Positions 16,881 to 24,509 of a stretch of 64,000 nt of DNA are shown in pieces. The notes under the pieces were generated by a model. It was not told where the DNA came from. It saw only the letters and a program-made list of their open reading frames with translations, and searched no databases. Each line of letters opens with the position of its first letter. Positions within the stretch are counted from its first letter, which is position 1. The stretch comes from an uncultured Acetatifactor sp. (GTDB lineage: Bacteria > Bacillota > Clostridia > Lachnospirales > Lachnospiraceae), in assembly GCA_910583845.1 (NCBI GenBank), contig CAJUAB010000001.1:1-64000 (forward strand), read 5' to 3'. Position numbers and translations under genes: made by a program.

Positions 16881-17588
16881 TCAATTCACCACTTCCCCCA
16901 CACGGGCAGGGTCCGTATTGATAATCAGTTCTTCGGGGAAATCCATCTCCCGGAGCAGCTGCTCCGCCTGGGTAAAATCCCCCACTGACGAACAGATGTG
17001 GCTGTCCGTCCCCAGGATAACGCTGGCACCATGCCGCAGGCAGGCCTCCAGCAGCGTACGGATGTTCTCCCTGGTCCCCTGCCTGGATGACAGAGGATGC
17101 AGAGAAGAATTGTTCACCTCCAGCGCCACACGCAGCCTGGCCGCAGCCCGGACCAGTTCCTCATAATCCATGGGATAGCGGGAATCGTCCGGATGTCCCA
17201 GAATCTTTACCAGGGGATTCTCCATGGCCAGAATCGCCGCCCGGGTGTTCTCCCTTGCGGAGCCCGGGGGCACAATCAGCGTATGCATGCTGGCAATACA
17301 GTAATCCAGCCGGGACAGCGTCCGGTCATCCAGGTCCAGGTGGCCCTCATAGTCCGTAATGTTGGCCTCTATGCCGCAGAAGAGCCTCAGATCCCCGTAC
17401 TCCCTGGGAATGATCTTATAGTTCTGAAAATACATGGGGCATGGTCCCCCCATCATGGCCGGGCCATGTTCACTGAGCCCCAGAAACTTCAATCCCCTCT
17501 CCTTCGCCGCCGCGATGTTTTCCTGCAAAGTACTGTAGGCATGGCCGCTGGCTATGGTATGGGTATGCAGATCCATCACATAGGACAT
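16881..17588 (-). CDS. PHP-domain phosphatase, YcdX type
   Basis: A 235-residue PHP-superfamily metal-dependent phosphatase. All metal-binding motifs can be read: DLHTHT, LSEHGP, GIEANI, CIASMH, GHPDD, LEVNNSS and GTDSHIC. YcdX-type enzymes use a trinuclear metal centre to cleave phosphate esters; the natural substrate is often unknown. The start at 17588 follows AAGGAG. It heads an apparent operon with the HIT protein and two membrane proteins. Upstream lies a long imperfect palindrome (17605-17745). Confidence 0.9.
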   Translation of the reverse strand: MSYVMDLHTHTIASGHAYSTLQENIAAAKERGLKFLGLSEHGPAMMGGPCPMYFQNYKIIPREYGDLRLFCGIEANITDYEGHLDLDDRTLSRLDYCIASMHTLIVPPGSARENTRAAILAMENPLVKILGHPDDSRYPMDYEELVRAAARLRVALEVNNSSLHPLSSRQGTRENIRTLLEACLRHGASVILGTDSHICSSVGDFTQAEQLLREMDFPEELIINTDPARVGEVVN

Positions 17589-17604
17589 TGCTTTTTCTCC
17601 TTAA

Positions 17605-17745
17605 TTAAATCGCTGCGCGATGGCTCTAAAGGGTACAGTCCCTTCGACGCACCCCATGAGAGGAACCTTCATTCGAAAACCCTCTCATGAATGTTCCTCT
17701 CGTGTGTCTTCGCGACTCTACCGACGCTGCGCCATGGCTCTGCCC
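17605..17745. repeat. Long imperfect palindrome between the PHP and DUF1836 genes
   Basis: The core is 17658-17701, where GAGAGGAAC-TTCAT pairs with ATGAA-GTTCCTCTC. The arms extend outwards with weaker pairing (GTGCGTCGA..ACTGTACC against GTGTCTTCG..ACTCTACC). The ends carry a 17-base direct repeat with one mismatch at 17611-17627 and 17725-17741. No T run follows on either strand, so it is not an ordinary terminator. Confidence 0.65.
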
Positions 17746-17746
17746 C

Positions 17747-18376
17747 CTATCGCTCTGCTTTATGTGCTTTGTCCGGCGCTTTTTCATGTCCGGCCAGATC
17801 ATCCACCATCTTTTCAATCATCAGCTTCTTGACATACACGTCAAAACTGAGCAGACAGATAAAGGAAAATTTCCGCAGAAATTCCTGATCCTCCTGCGGC
17901 GCTTCCTGAAAGGTCTGCTGGGCTTTCAAATAATTGCGCCTCACATCCTCCTTGAGCAGCTCCACTTCCTCCTTCTCCATGCCAAAGACTTCCTGATACA
18001 GGGACTCCAGATCAAATGTCCCCGGTTTGCCAAAGTACTTATCGGTAATCGGTTTTAATAATACCTGTATGTCATTGATGGACATAACCCCTTTAAAATA
18101 ATAAATGAATATCAGCACCAACACATGCTCCTTGGAATACTTTTTCCGGACCGGAGGCGGCAGCAGATCGTTTTTTGCGTAATTGTTGATCATTGTCTTG
18201 GTCAGCACCTTGTCATCATCCGGATTGCGGGTGGTGGTCCGCAGCCTGCTGTCCATAAAAGTAGTCACCTGGTCCATATACAGGTCAATATCCGGAATAT
18301 CCTCCGGGCGGACATATTCAATCCTGCTCAAGCTGTCCAGAATACTGTTCAGCAGATTCTCCGTATCTATCTTCAT
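17747..18376 (-). CDS. DUF1836 protein
   Basis: A 209-residue DUF1836 protein, a clostridial family with a winged-helix-like core (VRKKYSKEHVLVLIFIYYF, then GVMSINDIQVLL) and an acidic helical C-terminus. A DNA-binding role is presumed but unproven. The start at 18376 is set by TGGAGGAAAG upstream and by the promoter at 18447-18475, which rules out the longer reading to 18475. It is divergent from the YerC-like gene and shares a 190-base control region with it. Confidence 0.88.
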   Translation of the reverse strand: MKIDTENLLNSILDSLSRIEYVRPEDIPDIDLYMDQVTTFMDSRLRTTTRNPDDDKVLTKTMINNYAKNDLLPPPVRKKYSKEHVLVLIFIYYFKGVMSINDIQVLLKPITDKYFGKPGTFDLESLYQEVFGMEKEEVELLKEDVRRNYLKAQQTFQEAPQEDQEFLRKFSFICLLSFDVYVKKLMIEKMVDDLAGHEKAPDKAHKAER

Positions 18377-18446
18377 ATTCGCTCTTTCCTCCATAACGCG
18401 GACCGGGCCGGAGCCGGCTGCGCCTGCCAATCCGCCGCTACTGTAA

Positions 18447-18475
18447 ATTATATAGTATTTAAAACTACATGACAA
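18447..18475 (-). promoter_or_regulatory. Sigma-A promoter of the DUF1836 gene
   Basis: TTGTCA (18475-18470), a 17-base spacer and TATAAT (18452-18447) on the minus strand. Transcription would begin near 18440, giving a leader of about 65 bases. Confidence 0.85.
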
Positions 18476-18510
18476 CCTTTTTTCTACAAAAAAGAAATCT
18501 TTTATCTGTA

Positions 18511-18539
18511 TTTACTTTACAACTTTAATATGTTAAAAT
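18511..18539 (+). promoter_or_regulatory. Sigma-A promoter of the YerC-like gene
   Basis: TTTACT (18511-18516), a 17-base spacer and TAAAAT (18534-18539). Only about 35 bases separate it from the divergent DUF1836 promoter, so a regulator bound here could control both. Confidence 0.75.
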
Positions 18540-18568
18540 AAATGGAAGAACAAAGAAAGGGACTATTG

Positions 18569-18874
18569 ATGGCAATGAATAAGAAAATAAAAACAGAGGC
18601 GGTGGACAGGCTGTTTGAAGCGATTCTCTGTCTGCAAAGCAAAGAGGAATGTTATGTTTTTTTCGAAGATCTCTGTACGGTAAACGAGCTTCTATCCCTG
18701 TCCCAGCGGTTTGAAGTTGCCTCCATGCTGGACGACCATAAGACATATCTGGAGATTGCGGAGAAAACCGGTGCCTCCACCGCCACCATCAGCCGGGTAA
18801 ACCGTTCCCTGAACTATGGCAATGACGGTTATGATCTGGTATTCAAAAGAATGACTCCCCCCGGAGAATCATAG
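18569..18874 (+). CDS. YerC/YecD-family TrpR-like regulator
   Basis: A 101-residue protein of the YerC/YecD family, with a TrpR-type helix-turn-helix (FEVASMLDDHKTYLEIAEKT, then GASTATISRVNRSLNYG). The family is widespread in Firmicutes and its ligand is not established. The start at 18569 follows AAAGGGAC; an earlier in-frame ATG at 18542 overlaps the promoter region and is unlikely. It may act on the shared divergent promoter region. Confidence 0.9.
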   Translation: MAMNKKIKTEAVDRLFEAILCLQSKEECYVFFEDLCTVNELLSLSQRFEVASMLDDHKTYLEIAEKTGASTATISRVNRSLNYGNDGYDLVFKRMTPPGES

Positions 18875-18952
18875 CTCCGCGTACATCCGGCTTATGAAAA
18901 GCACCTTGGAATCCGCAACGTGAGAACACTGTTATCATGCATGACAAAATAG

Positions 18953-18987
18953 AAAGAGCAGATGGATTTTCCTCCGTCTGCTCTTTT
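18953..18987. terminator. Bidirectional terminator
   Basis: AAAGAGCAGA and TCTGCTCTTT form a ten-pair stem with T-rich runs on both strands, between the convergent YerC-like and bactofilin genes. Confidence 0.88.
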
Positions 18988-19001
18988 CACGCATTTTGTG
19001 T

Positions 19002-19487
19002 TTACAGATCCGGACCACCCGCAAGATTGTCCGCGGAACCGGCTTGATCCTCATGGGCCTCCCGAAGCGCTTCCTGCAGCGCCGTCCTGGCGGAATTCCT
19101 TTCCTCTTTAAGGGCTTTTTTGGCCGCGGGATTCTTTCTGCGGGGAGCATCCTGGTTCATGTTACATCTGCCCTGGAAAACGGCATTCTCATCAATGACA
19201 ATCACATTTGTAGTGATATCCCCGATAATCTTGGCTGTCACTGTCAGTTCCACTTTGCCGGGAGCCTCTACATTACCCACCACATCGCCGCCAAGAATTG
19301 CCTCCCCGGCCTCGATATTGCCCTCTATCCTGGCATCCGCGCCCATAATCAGGGTACCCGACACATAGACATTGCCCTGGACCTCACCGTCTATTCTGGC
19401 GCTCTGCTTTACGATAAAATCCCCATTGATCAGGCAGTCCTTTCCCAGTATTGTGGTTATGACCGCGTCATCTTTTTTTCCTCTCAT
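19002..19487 (-). CDS. Bactofilin (polymer-forming cytoskeletal protein)
   Basis: A 161-residue bactofilin (DUF583). The central 100 residues are the right-handed beta-helix core with repeating G/A-x-V turns (INGDFIVKQSARIDGEVQGN, AEAILGGDV and VTAKIIGDITTNVIV are typical strands); the tail is charged and probably disordered. Bactofilins polymerise without nucleotide and scaffold cell-wall enzymes. It lies 58 bases downstream of a LytM-type gene, the pairing also known from Helicobacter and others. The start follows GGGAGGAG. Confidence 0.92.
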   Translation of the reverse strand: MRGKKDDAVITTILGKDCLINGDFIVKQSARIDGEVQGNVYVSGTLIMGADARIEGNIEAGEAILGGDVVGNVEAPGKVELTVTAKIIGDITTNVIVIDENAVFQGRCNMNQDAPRRKNPAAKKALKEERNSARTALQEALREAHEDQAGSADNLAGGPDL

Positions 19488-19545
19488 ACTCTCCTCCCAT
19501 TCTGCCGCATTCGCGGCCTGAAATTACAAATTCAACCCGTCTCCG

Positions 19546-20292
19546 CTATCCGCTGATATCAAACAGCTGCATGGGATTGATATAAACTCCATCCTGCTGA
19601 ACCTGATATCCCAGCCTGGTATTGTCGCTGCCGATGTAATAGAGCGCGCCTCCCTGAGCCACCGTGTCCCCCGCTTTCACCAGGCTTTTCCCCCCATTGC
19701 GGTAAATGGTCACATAGCCGTTGCCATGATCCAGTACCACCCGGCTTCCGTAGTCCGTATCCTCTCCCACCTCCGTGACAACTCCGGTGGCTGTGGCAAC
19801 CACTACGGTTTCCGCGGAACCGTTCAAAATACATGTGGGTTCCCCCTCGGTGATCTCCTCGATGGAAGCGGAACCCGTCATGGGAAAGAAACTCGGTATG
19901 CCCTGCTGCCGGATTTTCTCCTCCAGCATGTTCACTTCTTCCGTCTTCTGATTCACCGTGTCACTGAGCAGATCTATCTTGCTGTTCAGCGCTATTACCT
20001 CACTCTGCATATCCAGATTCTCGGCTTCCGCCGCGGACAGCTTCTCCTGCAGCTCCTCCGTGGCTGTCTGGATATCCCCGATTCTCTGATTGGCCAGTTC
20101 CCACACTCTGGACTTGTACTGTTCCTCGTAGATGATCCGGCCGATCACATAGCCGGCGGCGATGCAAAACACCACCACCAGGAATTGTAATACCCAATGG
20201 CTTAAGCGCAGATGGCGCACCCCCGCGTCCGCCGCGTCCGAGGCAACAATTACCACATGGTTTGTCTTCCGTTTATGCTTTTTGGGTTTCAT
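19546..20292 (-). CDS. Membrane-anchored LytM/M23-like protein, probably catalytically inactive
   Basis: 248 residues: a short cytoplasmic basic N-terminus, one membrane helix (about 32-52), a coiled coil (about 62-125) and a C-terminal M23/LytM domain (about 150-245). The zinc ligands of active M23 peptidases are missing: no H-x-x-x-D motif precedes GSRVVLDHGNGYVTIY, and the usual HxH strand reads GYQVQQ. Such degenerate LytM proteins usually activate or position other wall hydrolases. It is co-directional with the bactofilin gene. The start follows GGAGGTGATAG. Confidence 0.85.
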   Translation of the reverse strand: MKPKKHKRKTNHVVIVASDAADAGVRHLRLSHWVLQFLVVVFCIAAGYVIGRIIYEEQYKSRVWELANQRIGDIQTATEELQEKLSAAEAENLDMQSEVIALNSKIDLLSDTVNQKTEEVNMLEEKIRQQGIPSFFPMTGSASIEEITEGEPTCILNGSAETVVVATATGVVTEVGEDTDYGSRVVLDHGNGYVTIYRNGGKSLVKAGDTVAQGGALYYIGSDNTRLGYQVQQDGVYINPMQLFDISG

Positions 20293-20323
20293 TTAAGTCT
20301 ATCACCTCCAATGAACAAAACCT

Positions 20324-20352
20324 ATTTTACCACAGCTATTTCAATTTCTCAA
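20324..20352 (-). promoter_or_regulatory. Promoter of the LytM-bactofilin operon
   Basis: TTGAGA (20352-20347), 17-base spacer, TAAAAT (20329-20324) on the minus strand, about 30 bases before the LytM gene. Confidence 0.75.
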
Positions 20353-20443
20353 TAAAAATTAATAACTTTGTAACATTTAACCTGTTTTTTATACCTGATT
20401 TCAAAAAAAATCCAGGTTTTCTGTAAAAATCTTATAAAAACTA

Positions 20444-20472
20444 TTTACAATTTCTTTTTCTTGTGCTATCCT
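20444..20472 (+). promoter_or_regulatory. Promoter of the cold shock gene
   Basis: TTTACA (20444-20449), 17-base spacer, TATCCT (20467-20472). The leader is only about 40 bases, too short for the long cold-responsive leader of Escherichia coli cspA. Confidence 0.7.
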
Positions 20473-20519
20473 TGAATCGTTGTAATAGTGCAACATACAT
20501 TTTTTTGGAGGTATCAACA

Positions 20520-20720
20520 ATGAACAAAGGTACAGTAAAGTGGTTTAACAACCAAAAGGGCTATGGTTTCATCTCTGACGAGTCCGGCAATGACGTATTC
20601 GTACACTACTCCGGTCTGAACATGGAAGGCTTCAAGTCCCTTGAAGAGGGCCAGGCAGTTGAGTTCGAAGTGGTGAACGGCGAGAAGGGACCTCAGGCTG
20701 TAAACGTAACAAAGTTATAA
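20520..20720 (+). CDS. csp: Cold shock protein (CspA family)
   Basis: A 66-residue single-domain OB-fold RNA chaperone. Both nucleic-acid-binding motifs are present: KGYGFIS (RNP1) and VFVHY (RNP2). Csp proteins melt RNA secondary structure and often act constitutively in Clostridia. The ATG at 20520 follows TTGGAGGTATCAACA. Codon use is strongly biased towards preferred codons, suggesting high expression. It is monocistronic; transcription can end at 20823-20852. Confidence 0.96.
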   Translation: MNKGTVKWFNNQKGYGFISDESGNDVFVHYSGLNMEGFKSLEEGQAVEFEVVNGEKGPQAVNVTKL

Positions 20721-20822
20721 GACTTCCTTATAACATCCATAATCAGTAACACGATGTACCTGTTCTTAATATAATGAAGAATTGTTTTATGAATAGCAAT
20801 ATCGTTTTATGGGATTAGAGAC

Positions 20823-20852
20823 AAAGGGCTGACAAAATCTGTCAGCCCTTTT
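20823..20852. terminator. Bidirectional terminator overlapping the hisA 3' end
   Basis: AAGGGCTGACA and TGTCAGCCCTT pair perfectly around an AAATC loop. On the plus strand TTC follows; on the minus strand the run is TTTGTC. It includes the last codons of hisA. Confidence 0.82.
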
Positions 20853-21624
20853 CTTTGCAGATCTCCAGAACTTTCTCCCACGCAAGCGTCCCTCCGAACA
20901 AATCCAGCGCGCTGCCCACCGTCACATGCAGCCGGTCCTGTCCCAGCTTCTTTAAAAGGCGCAGATCCTCATAACTATGTACTCCCCCGGCGTAAGTGAC
21001 AGGCTGCTTTCCCCAGGTTCCCAGCAGAGCCGCCAGCTCTCTTTCAATCCCTCCGGCCTTGCCCTCCACATCCACCGCATGTACCAGAAATTCACAGCAA
21101 TAGTCTGCCAGGCGGTCCAGAAGAGCACATGTCAGAATCTCCTGCGCGGGCTTCTGCCACCTGTCGGTCACAATCCGGTACTGCCCTTCCGTTTTCCGGC
21201 AGCTTAAGTCCAGGACCAGCCGCTCCCTGCCCACATGCCCCGCCAGTTCCTCCAGCCTCCCGTAGTCCACTCTGCCGTCATGAAAGACATAGGAAGTCAC
21301 TATGACCTGGGAGGCGCCGGCCTCCAGATATTCCCGGGCATTCCCCGTATGGATGCCTCCGCCGACCTGCAAACCGCCGGGATAGGCGCGCAGGGCTTCC
21401 ATCGCCTGCCGCCTGGTAGCTTCATAGTACTCGCTGTCCGCGCCGTTGAGCAGGATGATATGACCGCCCCGGATGCCTGCCTTTTGATAAAGCCCGGCAT
21501 AGAAGGCCGCGTCCTGTTCCGATACAAAATTTTCCAGCGCCCGGTCGCCCTGGTCCTTAAGACTGCCGCCCACGATCTGTTTTACTTTTCCGTTGTGAAT
21601 GTCTATGCAAGGCCTGAATTCCAT
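20842..21624 (-). CDS. hisA: HisA, phosphoribosylformimino-AICAR-ribotide isomerase, eukaryote-type (HIS6-like)
   Basis: A 260-residue TIM barrel catalysing the fourth step of histidine synthesis, isomerisation of ProFAR to PRFAR. The opening FRPCIDIHNGKVKQIVGG, then VGGGIHTGNAREYLEAGA, HAVDVEGKAGG and VTYAGGVHSYEDL match the fungal/plant HIS6 branch rather than the usual bacterial HisA. Catalytic aspartates can be read at D8 and in HAVDVEG. It stands alone, with no other his gene in the window. Start at 21624; a dispersed repeat lies just upstream (21656-21749). Confidence 0.87.
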   Translation of the reverse strand: MEFRPCIDIHNGKVKQIVGGSLKDQGDRALENFVSEQDAAFYAGLYQKAGIRGGHIILLNGADSEYYEATRRQAMEALRAYPGGLQVGGGIHTGNAREYLEAGASQVIVTSYVFHDGRVDYGRLEELAGHVGRERLVLDLSCRKTEGQYRIVTDRWQKPAQEILTCALLDRLADYCCEFLVHAVDVEGKAGGIERELAALLGTWGKQPVTYAGGVHSYEDLRLLKKLGQDRLHVTVGSALDLFGGTLAWEKVLEICKEKG

Positions 21625-21655
21625 AAGTCAATTCCTCCATTTGTCCATTTTTTCC

Positions 21656-21749
21656 CTTTCCGCATACCGGTAGTTGACCTGTCAACTGCTGCTTTGCCTG
21701 CGGTATTGCATCCATTTGTATTTGGCTGTTTTCCTTCCAAACTTTTCCT
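21656..21749 (-). repeat. Dispersed intergenic repeat, copy A
   Basis: Shares most of its bases with 48017-48092. Copy A carries an extra segment containing the palindrome AGTTGAC-CT-GTCAACT. Both copies lie upstream of a minus-strand gene and in the same orientation. Confidence 0.7.
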
Positions 21750-21841
21750 CCCGATTCGTGCTGCCGCGCATATTTCTGTATAAACAGCGCGCAGATACAC
21801 ATAATATATGCAGAGCCAAAAACAATCATTCAGGAGGAGTT

Positions 21842-22534
21842 ATGATGAAAAAGCGATTTAATGGTAAAAAAATGATTATAGCAGGTATGCTGATGACTTT
21901 TATGTGCGCAGCCACGGCCTGTACCAGAGGTGGGAGCAATAACGATCCCAGCGATATGGCCGGGAACCAGACCACCGAGGGAAGCAGCGCCGGAACCACC
22001 GCGGGCAACAATACCGGAACCACCGCAGGCAACAACACCGGCAGCAATTCCGGTTCCGGGACAAACGCGGGCAATCCCGACAATAATTCCGGGACTACCG
22101 CTGGCAACAACTCCGGCAACTCCGGATCTTCCATGGAGGACAACAATGCCACCACGGGTGTCAACGACAATAACACCGCGAACGGTTCTACGGGAGGCTC
22201 TACCGTAGGCAACGGCGGGAGCACCGTCGGTAACGCGGTGGACGATGCCGGAAACGCCATAGGCGGCGCAGCGGATGATGCAGGTTCCGCCGTTGGCGGC
22301 CTTGTAGGCGATGTGACAGACGGCGTATCCGATCTTATCGACGATATGACCGGTGATAACACAGGAGATGTATCCGATCCCGCTACGGGCAACGGCACAG
22401 GCACCGGCACCGCCAACGGTTCCGGTACGGGCAATGGTTCTGCCAACGGTACGGGCGGGGCTTCCGGCACCGGCACAGGCAACGCGGGCACCGGCACCGC
22501 CACTGGTTCCGGGACAGGCTCCGCAACCCGGTAA
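21842..22534 (+). CDS. Low-complexity Gly/Thr/Asn/Ser-rich lipoprotein
   Basis: A 230-residue protein: a signal peptide with probable lipidated cysteine (ending CAATAC near residue 27), then almost only G, T, N, S, A and D. Short repeats such as AGNNTG, TTAGNN and GTGTAN dominate. A middle section (about residues 125-165) is less repetitive and amphipathic (GNAVDDAGNAIGGAADDAGS). I recognise no catalytic domain; a flexible, perhaps glycosylated, surface stalk or spacer is plausible. The ATG at 21842 follows AGGAGGAGTT. The DNA is repetitive and may vary in length between strains. Confidence 0.8.
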   Translation: MMKKRFNGKKMIIAGMLMTFMCAATACTRGGSNNDPSDMAGNQTTEGSSAGTTAGNNTGTTAGNNTGSNSGSGTNAGNPDNNSGTTAGNNSGNSGSSMEDNNATTGVNDNNTANGSTGGSTVGNGGSTVGNAVDDAGNAIGGAADDAGSAVGGLVGDVTDGVSDLIDDMTGDNTGDVSDPATGNGTGTGTANGSGTGNGSANGTGGASGTGTGNAGTGTATGSGTGSATR

Positions 22535-22636
22535 ACTCCTGCGTTTACCGCCGGAATCCGCACTCCGCGTTGATTCTGTCATCATAAACAGCAGAATCCC
22601 CGCTTATCAGAGTTCCGGCTTCCAGATGTCATGAAC

Positions 22637-22672
22637 AAAGGGCCACAGGTATATTCCGCCTGTGGCTCTTTT
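22637..22672. terminator. Bidirectional terminator
   Basis: AAAGGGCCACAGG pairs with CCTGTGGCTCTTT (one G-U pair), followed by T on the plus strand. It separates the lipoprotein gene from the convergent dapB. Confidence 0.85.
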
Positions 22673-22682
22673 GATGGAGTGA

Positions 22683-23447
22683 TTACATCTGCGCTTCGAT
22701 TACATGGCTCATATTGTACAGTCCGGCCGGCTTTCCCGCCAGGAACTTGCCCGCCTGCACCGCTCCTTTCGCGAATACCGCCTTGGAGGCAGCGGTATGA
22801 GAAAAAGTGATCACTTCGTCCTCTCCGGCAAAGAGTACATCATGCTCGCCTACGATGGTGCCTCCGCGCACAGCGCTGATACCGATCTCTTTCTTCTCCC
22901 GCTTCTCTCTCCTCTGGCTTCTGTCATAGACATACTCATAGACATGGCCGCATTCCTCATTGATGGAATCCGCCAGGGCCAGCGCCGTGCCGCTGGGGGC
23001 GTCCACCTTCTGGTTGTGATGCTTCTCCACGATCTCAATGTCATATCCCGCCGGAGCCAGTACTCCCGCCGCTTCCTTTAACAATTTAAGCAGCAGATTG
23101 ATGCCCAGAGACATATTGGCGGATTTCAGGATTGCCACCTTCCCGGATGCCTCCTCCACCTTCACCAGCTGCTGCGCGCTCAGCCCCGTAGTGCAGAGCA
23201 CACAGGGGAGGGCACGTTCCACACAGTAATCCAGCAGCCCGTCTATCGCCGGTGCCGCCGAAAAATCAATCAGCGCGTCCGCCTCCACATCGCATGCGCC
23301 GATATCCGTAAAAACCGGATACGGATTGTGACCGTCATCCCGCGTATCGATCCCTGCCACCAGTTCCGCCTCCGGGTCCTGCGCCACAATATTGCTGATC
23401 ACCTGACCCATTTTCCCATTACATCCATGCATAATCAACCGAATCAT
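22683..23447 (-). CDS. dapB: 4-hydroxy-tetrahydrodipicolinate reductase
   Basis: 254 residues, the usual DapB length. The N-terminal Rossmann motif GCNGKMGQ binds NAD(P)H; the substrate site EKHHNQKVDAPSGTAL carries the catalytic histidine pair and lysine; the C-terminus (AGLYNMSHVI) is typical. The enzyme performs the second step of the diaminopimelate/lysine branch. It lies 30 bases downstream of dapA and is controlled by the lysine riboswitch ahead of dapA. The start is at 23447. Confidence 0.97.
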   Translation of the reverse strand: MIRLIMHGCNGKMGQVISNIVAQDPEAELVAGIDTRDDGHNPYPVFTDIGACDVEADALIDFSAAPAIDGLLDYCVERALPCVLCTTGLSAQQLVKVEEASGKVAILKSANMSLGINLLLKLLKEAAGVLAPAGYDIEIVEKHHNQKVDAPSGTALALADSINEECGHVYEYVYDRSQRREKREKKEIGISAVRGGTIVGEHDVLFAGEDEVITFSHTAASKAVFAKGAVQAGKFLAGKPAGLYNMSHVIEAQM

Positions 23448-23477
23448 ATCTTTTCTCCTGTCTGTAACTCCCCTGTC

Positions 23478-24371
23478 TCAGGACTCCTGCAATATACCGT
23501 ATTCCTGCATGGCCTTCCTGAGCCTGGACACATTGGCCTCCTCCATGTCTGTCAGAGGAAGCCGCAGAGAACCCGCTCCCTTACCCATCAGGTTCAGCGC
23601 CGTCTTGACAGGAATGGGATTTACCTCGCAGAACAGGGCTCCGCACAGATCCATGGCCTCAAGCTGCATACGACGGCTTCCGTCCACATCCCCCGCAAAA
23701 TATTTCGCGCAGATCTCATGGGTCTGGCGGGGAGCCACATTGGACAGCACGGAGATCACACCCTTGCCGCCCAGGGACAGAATCGGCACGATCTGATTGT
23801 CATTGCCGGAGTAGATGTCCACGCTTCCCCCGGCCAGCGCGGCCAGCTGTCCAATCTGTACAATATTGTCGCTCGCTTCCTTCACGCCCACAATATTCTC
23901 ACAGTCCCTGCACAGCCTGACAATCGTCTGCGGCAGGATATTACAGCCGGTACGGCCGGGCACATTGTACAGCAGAATAGGTACCTTCACGGAATCGGCT
24001 ACCGTTTTGAAATGCGTATACAGGCCGTTTTGAGTAGCCTTGTTATAGTAGGGAGACACAAGCAGTAAGCCGTCCACGCCGAATTTTTCAGCCTCCTGGG
24101 ACAGATACACCGCCGTCTCCGTGCAGTTGGAGCCGGTTCCCGCGATCACGGGGATTCTCCCCTTCACCACCTCCACGCAGTGGCGGATCACATCCAGATG
24201 TTCCTCGTGACTCATGGTGGATGCCTCTCCCGTGGTGCCGCAGACAATGATGGCATCCGTGCCGCCGCTGATCTGGAACTCCAACAGCTCCGTGAACTTC
24301 TCGTAGTTCACACTTCCGTCCTCATGCATCGGAGTGACAATTGCCACTCCCGCTCCCGTAAAAATAGCCAT
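23478..24371 (-). CDS. dapA: 4-hydroxy-tetrahydrodipicolinate synthase
   Basis: 297 residues; condenses pyruvate with aspartate semialdehyde. The Schiff-base lysine is in VGVKEASDN, the catalytic tyrosine in LLYNVPGRTG, and the pyruvate-binding CGTTGEAST motif lies near residue 45. The ATG at 24371 follows AGGAGGAAAAGGT; a longer reading to 24524 would run through the leader. First gene of dapA-dapB, expressed from 24749-24777 through a lysine riboswitch. Confidence 0.97.
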   Translation of the reverse strand: MAIFTGAGVAIVTPMHEDGSVNYEKFTELLEFQISGGTDAIIVCGTTGEASTMSHEEHLDVIRHCVEVVKGRIPVIAGTGSNCTETAVYLSQEAEKFGVDGLLLVSPYYNKATQNGLYTHFKTVADSVKVPILLYNVPGRTGCNILPQTIVRLCRDCENIVGVKEASDNIVQIGQLAALAGGSVDIYSGNDNQIVPILSLGGKGVISVLSNVAPRQTHEICAKYFAGDVDGSRRMQLEAMDLCGALFCEVNPIPVKTALNLMGKGAGSLRLPLTDMEEANVSRLRKAMQEYGILQES

Positions 24372-24402
24372 ACCTTTTCCTCCTGATTGAATCGCTGCTC
24401 CA

Positions 24403-24498
24403 GAGTGTATTTGAAAAATGCTTTCCGTCAGATGTGCGTCACAAATCTCACGCAAAGCGGGGCGTACAGATGGGGGGAATGATTTTTCAAACACGCTC
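24403..24498. repeat. Imperfect inverted repeat in the dapA leader
   Basis: The left end (24403-24426) and right end (about 24474-24498) are imperfect inverted copies sharing TTTGAAAAAT in a GAGYGTRTTTGAAAAAT context. It lies between the riboswitch terminator and the dapA ribosome binding site and could be a small MITE-like insertion or a second leader hairpin. Confidence 0.6.
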
Positions 24499-24509
24499 CA
24501 GCCAGACAT

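Noticed and set aside
21842..22534. Long minus-strand open frames rich in Val/Pro/Ala opposite the low-complexity lipoprotein
   Set aside because: They are frames opposite biased codons, while the plus strand has a ribosome site and signal peptide.
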